From Serpentinimonas sp. (lineage in GTDB: Bacteria > Pseudomonadota > Gammaproteobacteria > Burkholderiales > Burkholderiaceae_C), in the NCBI GenBank assembly GCA_025458665.1, contig JALOSG010000002.1, positions 1 through 37,263 of the forward strand: a DNA stretch of 37,263 nt. Reading direction: 5' to 3'. Positions 9,591 through 19,000 of this stretch are shown here, one piece after another (position 1 is the stretch's first letter; each line of letters opens with the position of its first letter). The position numbers and the translations under genes are program-made. The notes below the pieces were generated by a model. That model had not been told where the DNA came from. It did no database searches and saw only the letters and a program-made list of their open reading frames with translations.

Positions 9591-10315
9591 GGCTTGCCGC
9601 TCCTTGGCAGTTTGTCCCGGGTGGTGTCTGGCGATGGGGAGCGGCGACGCTGACGCTCGGCCACCACCAGAGCAATGGCATAGCCAGTCAGCCGGTCGAC
9701 GATACGTTCTACCGCCTGCGGCCGGCTCAGCACATTGGGAGCCAGCATCCTCATGAATTCGCGCGAGATGCAGTAGTCGTTTGCCATGGCCACCACGGCA
9801 AACGCCAGCTGATGGATGTCATCGTCGATGGCGGGCGCCTCGCAGTGGCGCGCCATCACCTGGCACATGGCCATGTGAACCGGGACAACGGCGCTGCCCA
9901 CCACCTCCCGGAAGATTTCCGACGGCTCGATCATCTCGCGCAAGTACAGGCGCATGGTTTGCAGCTCGATCTGCTCGTCGTCGTCCATCTCGACAAATGG
10001 TCGGAGCAGCATGCGTATGGCTTGCTCGAGGGACAGGTGGTCGGCGTCAAACCCGGCGAATGTGGCGGACATTTCGCCAATCGGGCGCTCAAGAACTGCC
10101 CGGTACAGGCCCGCCTTGTCCCCAAAGTAATACCTGATGGCCGACAGGTTGACCGCTGCGGCGTCGCAAATCTCCCGGGTCGACGCTCCGGCATACCCCT
10201 TGGTGGAGAAGATCCGGGTGGCGTGGCTGAGCAGAACTTCGCGCGCGGCAGCGCCTCGTCCGGGTGACGTGTCTGGGGGGGGCGCTGATGGTGATGCGGT
10301 GGCTTTTTTGGGCAT
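9587..10315 (-). CDS. TetR family regulator with CerR/DUF1956-like C-terminal domain
   Basis: HTH 'AREVLLSHATRIFSTKGYAGASTREICDAAAVNLSAIRYYFGDKAGLYRAVL'; first gene of the efflux operon, 4-nt overlap with the OMF start. Confidence 0.88.
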   Translation of the reverse strand: MPKKATASPSAPPPDTSPGRGAAAREVLLSHATRIFSTKGYAGASTREICDAAAVNLSAIRYYFGDKAGLYRAVLERPIGEMSATFAGFDADHLSLEQAIRMLLRPFVEMDDDEQIELQTMRLYLREMIEPSEIFREVVGSAVVPVHMAMCQVMARHCEAPAIDDDIHQLAFAVVAMANDYCISREFMRMLAPNVLSRPQAVERIVDRLTGYAIALVVAERQRRRSPSPDTTRDKLPRSGKP

Positions 10316-10327
10316 AGGCCACAGCAT

Positions 10328-10350
10328 AACAAATAATTCAATCGTTTGTT
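10328..10350. promoter_or_regulatory. Candidate operator: AACAAA-N11-TTTGTT inverted repeat upstream of the efflux operon regulator
   Basis: Perfect 6-bp arms 10328-10333/10345-10350 in an AT-rich patch, 13 nt upstream of the tetR ATG. Confidence 0.4.
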
Positions 10351-10362
10351 TTATTTTTTGAG

Positions 10363-10384
10363 GCGGGGCGGGGCGGGGCGGGGC
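10363..10384 (+). repeat. GGGGC tandem repeat / G-quadruplex candidate
   Basis: GGC(GGGGC)4 read directly: four G4 tracts separated by single C. Confidence 0.85.
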
Positions 10385-10530
10385 GCGAGTGACCCATGGA
10401 CCGACGGCACTGGGCCAAACGGGTGTGGAAGCCCTGAGGCGGCGCAGGCTTCTGGCCCGGAGAAGCGCCAGCGCCACTCTTTCCGTCGGCTGGCGAGCCT
10501 AAAAGCTCCCCCTGCGCCGAGGCCTGCGCA

Positions 10531-11556
10531 TCACCACGTCAATCCGCGCTCACTCAGTACCGCAGCGCCCAGGTCTGGTCGGTCCGTGATCAGGCCGTCC
10601 ACGCCCATGTCGAGCAGCCGGTTCATGGCCGCACGCTCGTTGACCGTCCACGCCAAGACGCGCAGGCCCAGCGCCTGGGCCTCGCCGACTTTGTCAGCGT
10701 CCAGTTCCCGCCAGAACGACGACCAGTACGTACCGCCTGCAGCCTGGATCATCCGTGGCACCGAGCCGTGATCCCGGTACTGAAAACCTGCAGTCCACGC
10801 CGAGTCGCGCCCGCTGCGGATCTGCAGGTTGTCCAGCCCATCAAGCTGGGCCGTGAGGTACGAAGTCGGGATGCTGGGGCGCAGGCGTTGAACGTGGCGC
10901 AGCGTGCGCCAGTCGAAGGACTGCACCTGCACACGGCTGGCCAGTCCTGCATCGTCTATCTCCCGCAACAGCAACTCCGCAAAACGCTCGGCCGTCGGCG
11001 TCTGGTCGTTGCGCAGGGGAGTGATTTTTGTCTCGATGGCAAACTTGACGGTGTCATTGCCCAGGGCCTTGACCATGCTGAACAGGTCGCGCAACCGAGG
11101 GATGCGTGTGCCATCCCTGGGCTGCTGTTCGTGGAAGGTCTGGGCATAACGCGTACCGGGTTTGATGCGTCCGACGTCATAGGCCTGCAGCTGCTCCCAG
11201 GTGAGCCCGATGATGTTGGGCCCCAGAGACCCCAAGAAGACGCCTTGGGCATCGCGCGTGATGTCCGGGTTCAGCGCGGGGTCGTGGCTGATCACCAGAA
11301 CCTCATCGCGAGTGACGGCCAGATCAAGTTCCAGCGTGGTAACGCCCCACTGAAGCGCCCATTCGAATCCGGCCAGCGAGTTTTCTGGCAGATGCCAGCG
11401 GGCACCACGGTGTCCTTGCAGATCGATGGGTCTGGCCGTGGCAGCCTGCAGCCGCTGGGTGCCCAACGGCAAAACACAGGCGCCGGCAAGTACAAACTGG
11501 CGGCGGGACCAGGAGCCTGGAACGGAGGGGTAATGCTGAGCAATCATGGCGCACAT
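10531..11556 (-). CDS. Glycerophosphodiester phosphodiesterase family protein, exported (Tat-like signal)
   Basis: 'SRRQFVLAGACVLPLG' Tat-like leader; 'QGHRGARWHLPENSLAGFEWALQWGVTTLELDLAVTRDEVLVISHDPAL', 'AWTVNERAAMNRLLDMGVDGLITDRPD'. Confidence 0.9.
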   Translation of the reverse strand: MCAMIAQHYPSVPGSWSRRQFVLAGACVLPLGTQRLQAATARPIDLQGHRGARWHLPENSLAGFEWALQWGVTTLELDLAVTRDEVLVISHDPALNPDITRDAQGVFLGSLGPNIIGLTWEQLQAYDVGRIKPGTRYAQTFHEQQPRDGTRIPRLRDLFSMVKALGNDTVKFAIETKITPLRNDQTPTAERFAELLLREIDDAGLASRVQVQSFDWRTLRHVQRLRPSIPTSYLTAQLDGLDNLQIRSGRDSAWTAGFQYRDHGSVPRMIQAAGGTYWSSFWRELDADKVGEAQALGLRVLAWTVNERAAMNRLLDMGVDGLITDRPDLGAAVLSERGLTW

Positions 11557-11825
11557 GATCCCTGCTCCATTTGACAGTGGCAAGACTTCGCGCACGACCA
11601 CATTGGCAGCGTGGGCGGGTTCAACACCAGAACCTGACGGACTGGTTGGCCTGCGGAACGCGCAGCCCTCTACCACGGTGCTGCGCCCGGGTCCTTGCGG
11701 GGCAAACGCTGCAGCGTCCCTCCCGCCATGACCCGTGGCAGGGCAGGGCGCGGTCGGCCAGCTAAACTTCCGCCGCGGGTGCGGTGGGCGCACCCCACAC
11801 GACGCCAAGCATTCCGCGAACCCCG

Positions 11826-12428
11826 ATGCATTTCCTGATCATTGATGACCACGCGCTCTTCCGTGAAGGTTTGCGCACCATGCTGCAGAGTCTGGACAAT
11901 GAATTGGTGGTCACCGAGGTGGACAGCTGCGAGGCGGGGCTGGAACTGGACGCTGGCGGGGCGAGTTTTGATCTCATTCTGTTGGACCACAGCCTGCCGG
12001 GAATGAACGGAATACGCAGTATCCGGGCGTTTCGTCAGCGCTTCCCAGCCACTCCGGTGGTGGTGGTCTCGGCAAGCTACACGCCGGCCCTGGTGGAAGA
12101 AGCGCTGGCGGCCGGCGCGCGGGGCTACCTGTCCAAGTCGGTCAACTTTTCGGTCATGTACGAGACCATCGAAAAAGCCCTCCTGCGCACGCCTGGGGAG
12201 CCGTTGATGGCCACTCCGCCGCCCAGCGCTGCAGCGGTTACGCTCACCCCGAGGCAGACCGAGGTGCTGGAGTTGATGCAGTCCGGGCTGACGAACAAGC
12301 AAATTGCACAGAAGCTGGGCGGGAGTGCGTTCACAGTGCGCTCGCACGTCTCGGCCATTCTGCAGGCGCTGGGTGTCGATACGAGGACTGCAGCGGTCAG
12401 TGCCGCCCGCGATCGGGGCATCCTCTGA
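11826..12428 (+). CDS. LuxR/NarL-type response regulator
   Basis: REC 'HFLIIDDHALFREGLRTML...LILLDHSLPGMNG...LSKS' and HTH 'LTPRQTEVLELMQSGLTNKQIAQKLGGSAFTVRSHVSAILQALGV'. Confidence 0.92.
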   Translation: MHFLIIDDHALFREGLRTMLQSLDNELVVTEVDSCEAGLELDAGGASFDLILLDHSLPGMNGIRSIRAFRQRFPATPVVVVSASYTPALVEEALAAGARGYLSKSVNFSVMYETIEKALLRTPGEPLMATPPPSAAAVTLTPRQTEVLELMQSGLTNKQIAQKLGGSAFTVRSHVSAILQALGVDTRTAAVSAARDRGIL

Positions 12429-14194
12429 TGGCTTCCGACACGGTCTTGGATTCCGCTACGCAGGGGCGTTTGCTGACCGAGCAGATTTCCCTGTTGTATC
12501 GGCATGCGCCATCCATTTACGCGGGCAACGCATTGGCGGCCACAGGACTGGCACTGATGGTGTGGGACTGGGTGGACCGCGAGGGATTCGTCGTCTGGCT
12601 GTGCGTCCTGGCGGTACTGACCACGGCCAGGACCGGGCTGGTGGGGCTCTGGCACCGGCGCCGGGCGCACATCGTTCACGCCCGACCTTGGGCCTGGGTT
12701 TTCACCGCGGGTTCTGGGACTTCCGGGATTTTGTGGGGCATGATGGGTGGGCTTTTCGTCGGGCCCGAGCCCTTGCAAATGGCCTCTATCGGCGTGGTAC
12801 TGGCTGGCCTGGTCTCAGCCTCTGTGTCCTCGCTGTCGGTCTACTACCCGGCTTATGCGGTCTTTGCCGTGCCTGCCATCTTGCCGATTGCCTGGCGCTG
12901 CCTGCAGTCCGACGATGGATTCATGCGCGGGTTTGCGCTGATCTCGATCGGATTCGTCGTCATTTGCCTGACGTTTGCCTGGCTGAACAACCGCTCCATC
13001 CGCGCCGCCATTCTGCTTCGTTTCGAAAACCTCGCGCTGTTGCAGGAGGTGTCGGCGCAGCGAGAGCAGGCCACACTGGCGCGGGAGCAGGCAGAGCAGG
13101 CCAACGCCGCAAAGACCCGCTTCCTTGCGGCGGCCAGCCACGATCTGCGCCAGCCGCTGCAGGCCTTGTCGCTGTTCATTGACGCCCAGGCGAATGCGGC
13201 GGAGGCGGGGCCCATGCGCCAGCTCAACGGGCGCATGCGGGAGGCTGCCGACAACATGGGCTTGCTCCTGAACAATCTCATGGATTACGCCCGCATAGAG
13301 ACCGGCGCACTCAGTCCGAAGTGCGCGCCGGTGGCGCTGGCGATCACCTTCGAGCGGCTGGAGCGGGAGTTCACCCCCATCGCTGCCGAGAAGGGGTTGT
13401 GGCTGCGTTTTCGTCCGACCACCGAATATGGGATGACCGATGCCGCCCTGTTCGAGCACATCCTGCGCAATCTGGTGGGCAACGCCTTGCGTTACACCGA
13501 GCACGGCGGCGTGCTGGTGGCCTGCCGCCGTCAAGGCGAGGCCCTGAGGGTGGAGGTCAGGGACAGCGGCATCGGGATTCCGGAGGCCAGCCTGGGGGAT
13601 GTGTTCAAGGAGTTCTACCAGCTCGGCAATCCCGAGCGCGACCGCAGGAAAGGTCTGGGCCTGGGTTTGTCGATTGTTGAGGGGCTGTCGCGGGCCCTGG
13701 ACCATCCGGTGGTTGTGCGTTCGCAGATCGGGCGAGGCTCGGTGTTCTCCATCACTTTGCCACGCAGCGAAGCCCGCCCGGTGGCCGAGCCGGTGGCCGT
13801 GACCGCATCGTTCGACCGGTTGGCCGGGCGCCGCGTGCTGGTGATCGACAACGAGCCCGACATCCGGGGCGCACTGGCCGAACTCATGCGCCCCTGGGGG
13901 CTGCAGGTGCAGACTGCAGAAAGCGCTGCAGACGCGATCACCCTGGCCACAGACCCACCGCACGCCATCCTGGCCGACTTCCGCTTGCAGGATGGCCACA
14001 ACGGCATCGATGCGATTGAAGCGGTGCGCAGACACTTCGGCCAGGAAATTCCGGCTGCCCTGATCACGGGCGACACCGACCCCGCCCGCCTGAAAGAGGC
14101 ACGGCAAGCGGGCTTCACCCTCCTGCAGAAACCCACCCCCGCCCACCGGCTGGCCGCATTGCTGGAGTTCTTGCTGGAAGATACACCCCGCTGA
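12428..14194 (+). CDS. Hybrid sensor histidine kinase with C-terminal receiver domain
   Basis: N-terminal multi-TM region; HisKA 'FLAAASHDLRQPLQALSLF'; HATPase 'HILRNLVGNALRYTEHGG', 'RDSGIGIP', 'GLGLGLSIV'; REC 'RVLVIDNEPD...LADFRLQDG'. TGATG overlap with the response regulator. Confidence 0.93.
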   Translation: MASDTVLDSATQGRLLTEQISLLYRHAPSIYAGNALAATGLALMVWDWVDREGFVVWLCVLAVLTTARTGLVGLWHRRRAHIVHARPWAWVFTAGSGTSGILWGMMGGLFVGPEPLQMASIGVVLAGLVSASVSSLSVYYPAYAVFAVPAILPIAWRCLQSDDGFMRGFALISIGFVVICLTFAWLNNRSIRAAILLRFENLALLQEVSAQREQATLAREQAEQANAAKTRFLAAASHDLRQPLQALSLFIDAQANAAEAGPMRQLNGRMREAADNMGLLLNNLMDYARIETGALSPKCAPVALAITFERLEREFTPIAAEKGLWLRFRPTTEYGMTDAALFEHILRNLVGNALRYTEHGGVLVACRRQGEALRVEVRDSGIGIPEASLGDVFKEFYQLGNPERDRRKGLGLGLSIVEGLSRALDHPVVVRSQIGRGSVFSITLPRSEARPVAEPVAVTASFDRLAGRRVLVIDNEPDIRGALAELMRPWGLQVQTAESAADAITLATDPPHAILADFRLQDGHNGIDAIEAVRRHFGQEIPAALITGDTDPARLKEARQAGFTLLQKPTPAHRLAALLEFLLEDTPR

Positions 14195-14328
14195 GTGGAC
14201 CGCGGTCCTGGCTGCAAAAGGCCCACGGGCACAGACGCCACAGACGGCGTTGGGGTGGTACAGATGTACGATTTGTTTACCGCGGTGCTGCCCCGAAAAT
14301 TGAAGCTCTCCCCCGATGGATTGCTTCG

Positions 14329-16005
14329 ATGTTGCCAGTGCTCCGCTTGTTTTGCCTGCCGCTTGTTCTGCTGCTGTGCGCCCCGGTGTTTGCCCAGCCA
14401 GATGTGGAGCGGGCCAATCGGGAGGCGCAGCGTCTGCTTCTGGAGGAGCAGCAACGGCTGGCGCGCGAGCGCGAGCAACTCGAGCGCCGACCTCGGACCG
14501 AGGGCGCGGACTTGCAGCCCCAAACCACAGAGCCCGCTGCTGCATCCGGCTGCTTTGCCATTCGCTCGGTGGTGCTGGATGGAGCGACCCAGCTGGACCC
14601 TGCAGACATTGAGGCACTGACGGCTGCCGGTCGAGGCGACTGCATCAGCCTTGCACAAATCAATGCGGTGATGCAGGCCATCACCAACCACTATCTCGTG
14701 CGGGGCTTCACCACCACGCGGGTCTATCTTCCTGAGCAGGATTTGTCCAGTGGCGAACTCCGGCTGCTGGTACTGGAAGGGCTGATCGAGGGCTTCGGGC
14801 TTGAGGGCGAAGGGGTGCACCTGGGTACTGCATTTCCCGGTCTTGAGGGCAAGATCTTCAACCTGCGGGATATCGAGCAGGGGCTGGACCAGATCAACCG
14901 CTTGCGCTCCAACTCCGCAACCATGGACATCGAGCCAGGCGCTGTCGCTGGGGCGTCCAGGGTCGTGGTGCGCAACACACCCCGCAAGCGCTGGTCGGTC
15001 AATCTGGCCTCGGACAACACCGGGTCGGCATCCACCGGACGCGACTTGGTTTCGGCGGCGCTGTCGCTGGACAATCTGTTGGGCATCAACGATTTCCTCA
15101 ACCTGTCGGGCCGTCTCAACACCGACGCCGACCGCGACAGCAAGCTGGCGCAATCGCTGTCCCTCCTGTACTCGATTCCCTACGGTTACTGGACCTTCAC
15201 GTTGACTGCCAGCGAGTTTGACTACGTGAGCCAGGTGCGGGGTTCCGTGACCACGTTCAACACCAGCGGAAAGTCCACGAACCAGGCCTTGCGTGTAGAC
15301 CGCGTGCTGTTTCGCGACCGCGACACCAAGGTCTCTGCGGTCTCCAACCTCACGGTCAAGAGCGCCCGCAACTTCCTCAACGGTACGTTGCTGGAGACCA
15401 GTTCGCGCAGGCTGGCCACGGTGGATCTGGGGGTCTCTGCATCCACCCGGACCCCCGGGGCTTTCCTGTCAGGAGATATCGCGTGGGTGCGTGGCCTGGA
15501 TGCGTTTGGCGCGCTGCGCGATGTGCCGGGCCAGAGTCCAACCGCTCCTCGCGCGCAATTCGACAAGATTGTGCTCAACGCCTCCGCGTCGGGCTCGGTG
15601 CCCGTTGCCGGGAGAGCACTCACATGGGTCTCTTCGGTGTCGGCGCAGCGCGCTACAGACACCCTGTACGGAACGGAGCAGTTCCTGATTGGTGGGCCGT
15701 TCTCCGTGCGCGGATTCCGCAAGTTCAGCATCTCGGGCGACTCCGGCCTCTGGTGGCGCAACGAGGCGGCCATGCCGGTCACGGTCGGGCAGACCCAGTG
15801 GCGTCCTTTTGTGGGTTGGGACGTGGGGCGCATCAGCCCCGACGCAGGTGGTCCCGGTGGAACGCTGGCTGGCCTCACCCTGGGTGTGGGCGTCAACCAC
15901 GGGCCCTTCGCCGCCCAGCTTTCGCTCTCCAAGCCCACCGTGCTGCCGCAGCGCCTGGGTGCTAGCGACGAGTACCTGTTTCTTCGCGTTTCGATGGATT
16001 TCTGA
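14329..16005 (+). CDS. TpsB outer-membrane transporter (ShlB/FhaC/HecB family)
   Basis: Signal peptide; POTRA-like 'CFAIRSVVLDGATQLDPADIEALTAAGRGDC'; 'YLPEQDLSSGELRLLVLEGLIEGF'; L6 motif 'FLIGGPFSVRGFRKFSISGDSG'; C-terminal 'LFLRVSMDF'. Confidence 0.94.
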   Translation: MLPVLRLFCLPLVLLLCAPVFAQPDVERANREAQRLLLEEQQRLAREREQLERRPRTEGADLQPQTTEPAAASGCFAIRSVVLDGATQLDPADIEALTAAGRGDCISLAQINAVMQAITNHYLVRGFTTTRVYLPEQDLSSGELRLLVLEGLIEGFGLEGEGVHLGTAFPGLEGKIFNLRDIEQGLDQINRLRSNSATMDIEPGAVAGASRVVVRNTPRKRWSVNLASDNTGSASTGRDLVSAALSLDNLLGINDFLNLSGRLNTDADRDSKLAQSLSLLYSIPYGYWTFTLTASEFDYVSQVRGSVTTFNTSGKSTNQALRVDRVLFRDRDTKVSAVSNLTVKSARNFLNGTLLETSSRRLATVDLGVSASTRTPGAFLSGDIAWVRGLDAFGALRDVPGQSPTAPRAQFDKIVLNASASGSVPVAGRALTWVSSVSAQRATDTLYGTEQFLIGGPFSVRGFRKFSISGDSGLWWRNEAAMPVTVGQTQWRPFVGWDVGRISPDAGGPGGTLAGLTLGVGVNHGPFAAQLSLSKPTVLPQRLGASDEYLFLRVSMDF

Positions 16006-16007
16006 CC

Positions 16008-19000
16008 ATGCACCGTTCCTCTGCCGCGGCCCCGACCGTTTCCCCTTGGAAGCGCTGCACCGCCAGTGCGCTCATCGTGGTTCTGGCTGTTCCCCCGCTG
16101 CCCTTGTGGGCGGGCCCACCTGTGCCTGCCGATGGGCGCACCCAGGTAGATGTCTCTCCCAACGGCGTACCCGTGGTGAACATTGCCACGCCGAACGACA
16201 CAGGTCTGTCCCACAACCGTTACGAGCGTTTCGACGTCGACCGCCCGGGTCTGGTGCTGAACAACGCCACGCAGGTGGAGCGCTCGCTGCTGGCTGGCAC
16301 TCTGCGCGAGAACGCCAATCTGCAGGGGCGCGCAGCCAGCATCATCCTCAATGAGGTGGTCCAGGCCAACCGTTCGCAACTCAACGGCTACCTCGAGGTA
16401 CACGGGCAGCGGGCCGAACTGGTGATTGCCAACCCCTACGGGATCACCTGCGATGGCTGCGGCTTCCTGAACACACCGCGCATCACCCTGAGCACAGGGC
16501 TACCTACCTTTGAGGCCAACGGTGGTCTGGGGGGGTTCCAGATCCGTCAGGGAGACATACTGATTGGCAGGGACGGCGCCGACGCGAGCGAGTCGGCAGG
16601 TTTCGACCTGCTGACCCGAGCACTGCGTGTGGATGGTCCAGTGTGGGCGCAGGCGCTCGCGGCTACCACCGGCCAGTTCGATCAAACCTACGCCGGGCGT
16701 GTCACCACGGCAGTTGGCGGCGGTAGTGGAGCGCCTACGGTATCCATAGACGTGGCTGCCCTGGGTGGCATGTATGCCAACCGCATTCGGCTCATGTCTA
16801 CCGAGCGTGGGGTGGGCGTGGCGGTGCGAGGGGATATGGCCGCGACCGTGGACGATGTGGTGCTGGATGCAGCAGGCCGGGTCACCCTGAGTGGTCGGCT
16901 CAGCGCAGAGCGCGACATTTTGGTACAGGCTTCGGACGGTGTGGAAACGGGTCGCGACGGGGCATCGGGAAGCGACGCGTTCGTGTTCGCAGGCCGGACC
17001 CTTTCGGTGGACAGCGATGGGGAGTTGCTGCTGCGTGATGGCCTGCTGGGCGGACAGGCGTCCATGAGCTTGGCCGGCTCCCGCCTGGTGGACGAGGGCG
17101 GTGACACCGCCGACCGCTACAGCGGGGGCAACGTTCAGGCTACCCTCGACGGCACAGCTTCGATGGATGGATCGCGGTGGGATGCGGGTGGCTCGCTGAA
17201 CCTGCAGGCCGCCGGTGATGTGGCGCTGGGCAGCTCGGTGTTGGTGGGGCGCAGCAGCGGTGTGTCTCTGGCGGTACAAGGCCAAACGGTGGACCTTTCT
17301 ACTGCGCAGCTGCGCGGGGCGGCCGATGTGACCGTCGCGGCCAGCGATACCGTCACGCAGGCGGCGGGCACAGAAGCTGGTGTGGCCGCTGGCCGGGACG
17401 TCCGTCTTTCCGCGGGTACGGCAGTCTCTCTGCAGGGCGGGGTGGAGTCTGGGCGAGACCTGCGCATAGACAGCCCGGCGCTCACGGGTGGTGCCACCTC
17501 CTGGCTGAATGCGGGACGCGATTTGTTGTCCAACCAATCCGCCACCGCCGTGCAACAGGCGGGCGCGCAATGGTCGGCGGCGAATACCGCCTCGCTGCAG
17601 GCGGGCTCACTGGATTTGCAGGGCCAGACGGTGGCGCGCGCCGTGGACGCGCAAGCTTCCGGTGCGCTCAGCCTGGGCGATCAGGCGCTGGTGTATGGCG
17701 TGGACGATGTGGCCATGGCGGCCGACGCCCTGACGTTGGGCAGTGGCACGGTGTACGCGGAACGCGACGTGGCTCTGACCGGCAGGAGTACCGTTGCCGA
17801 TGTAGGGGCGGGGCTGCGCGTAGCTGGGCAGGCCATGTCGCTGTCGGCTGGCCAGGACCTGGTGCTTGCGGCCGGGCAGCGCTACGACGCTGGCAGCAGT
17901 CTGAGTGTCAGTGCAGGGCGGGACTTGCGTCTGGGAGGCTCGGTCGACCCCGACGCCGATGGCGTGCTGTTGTCTTCTGCCGGATCGATCGGTGTGACAG
18001 CGGGGCGTGATTTGACGGTGGAGCGCCACGGTCTGGTGGTTGGCAGTGGCGACCTTGCGGCGGATGCAGGGCGGCGCCTGGTGCTTGCCACCAGAGACTC
18101 CACCGCGGGCGTGCAGAACTACGCGCTGGGATCTGGCGGGAACATGTTGCTGCAGTTTTCCGAACTGGGCGTGGATGAGATCTTCACCGGGGCGGTCGCA
18201 GCCGGCGGCGATCTGATGTTCAGTCAGCGCTCGGCTGGGCGCAATAGCTCCTACCTGCGATTTGCCAACGGCTCGCGGGTGGATGCGGGCGGTACGGTAC
18301 GTGCCGAGCGAGACGACGGCAGTGCTGGAAGCACTCTGAGCGTGTTCCTCGAGCCTGGTGCCGCATGGGTTGCCGGTGGGTTCGATCTGGAACTCGACCG
18401 GCTCGACTTGCAGAACGGGGCCTTGTTCACCGGTGGCACCGGCCAGTCGCGGCTCAGACTCAACCAGCTGTGCTCCAGCGGCATATTCAGCGCCGACTGC
18501 GCCCAGTTTGCAGGCACGCTGGTGGGCAGCGCGCGGACGGATCTGGAGTTGTCTGGCGACTTGGTGAACGCCGGGCGCATCAGCAATGCAGAGGTTGGGG
18601 ACCCCGCCGCAGGATCCAGGCTGGCCATCACCACAGCGGGCAGCTTCACCAACAGCGCCGCCGGGTTTGTGGGAGGTTCGGACCAGCTGGCAGTCACCGT
18701 GGGCGACGGCGCAGCGATCCGCAACGACGGGCTGATGTACAGCTCCGGAAACATGGCCCTGTTGGGCGGCGCAGGCACCGAGATCACCAACGGGGCAGGC
18801 GCCACATTGCTCATGGGCAGTGCCCGGGCTGGTGCGGCGGACAACCAGTCGGTCATCGGTGGACTGGACGGATCGGCAGCCAGCATGACTTTCCGCAACC
18901 ATGGCAAGGTCGAAGCGGTGGGGCAGGATTTGCTGATCCGCACCGGCAGGTTCTTCAATGAATTTGCAGCCCGGCCCGCGACCAGCTTCCGGCTGGTGTC

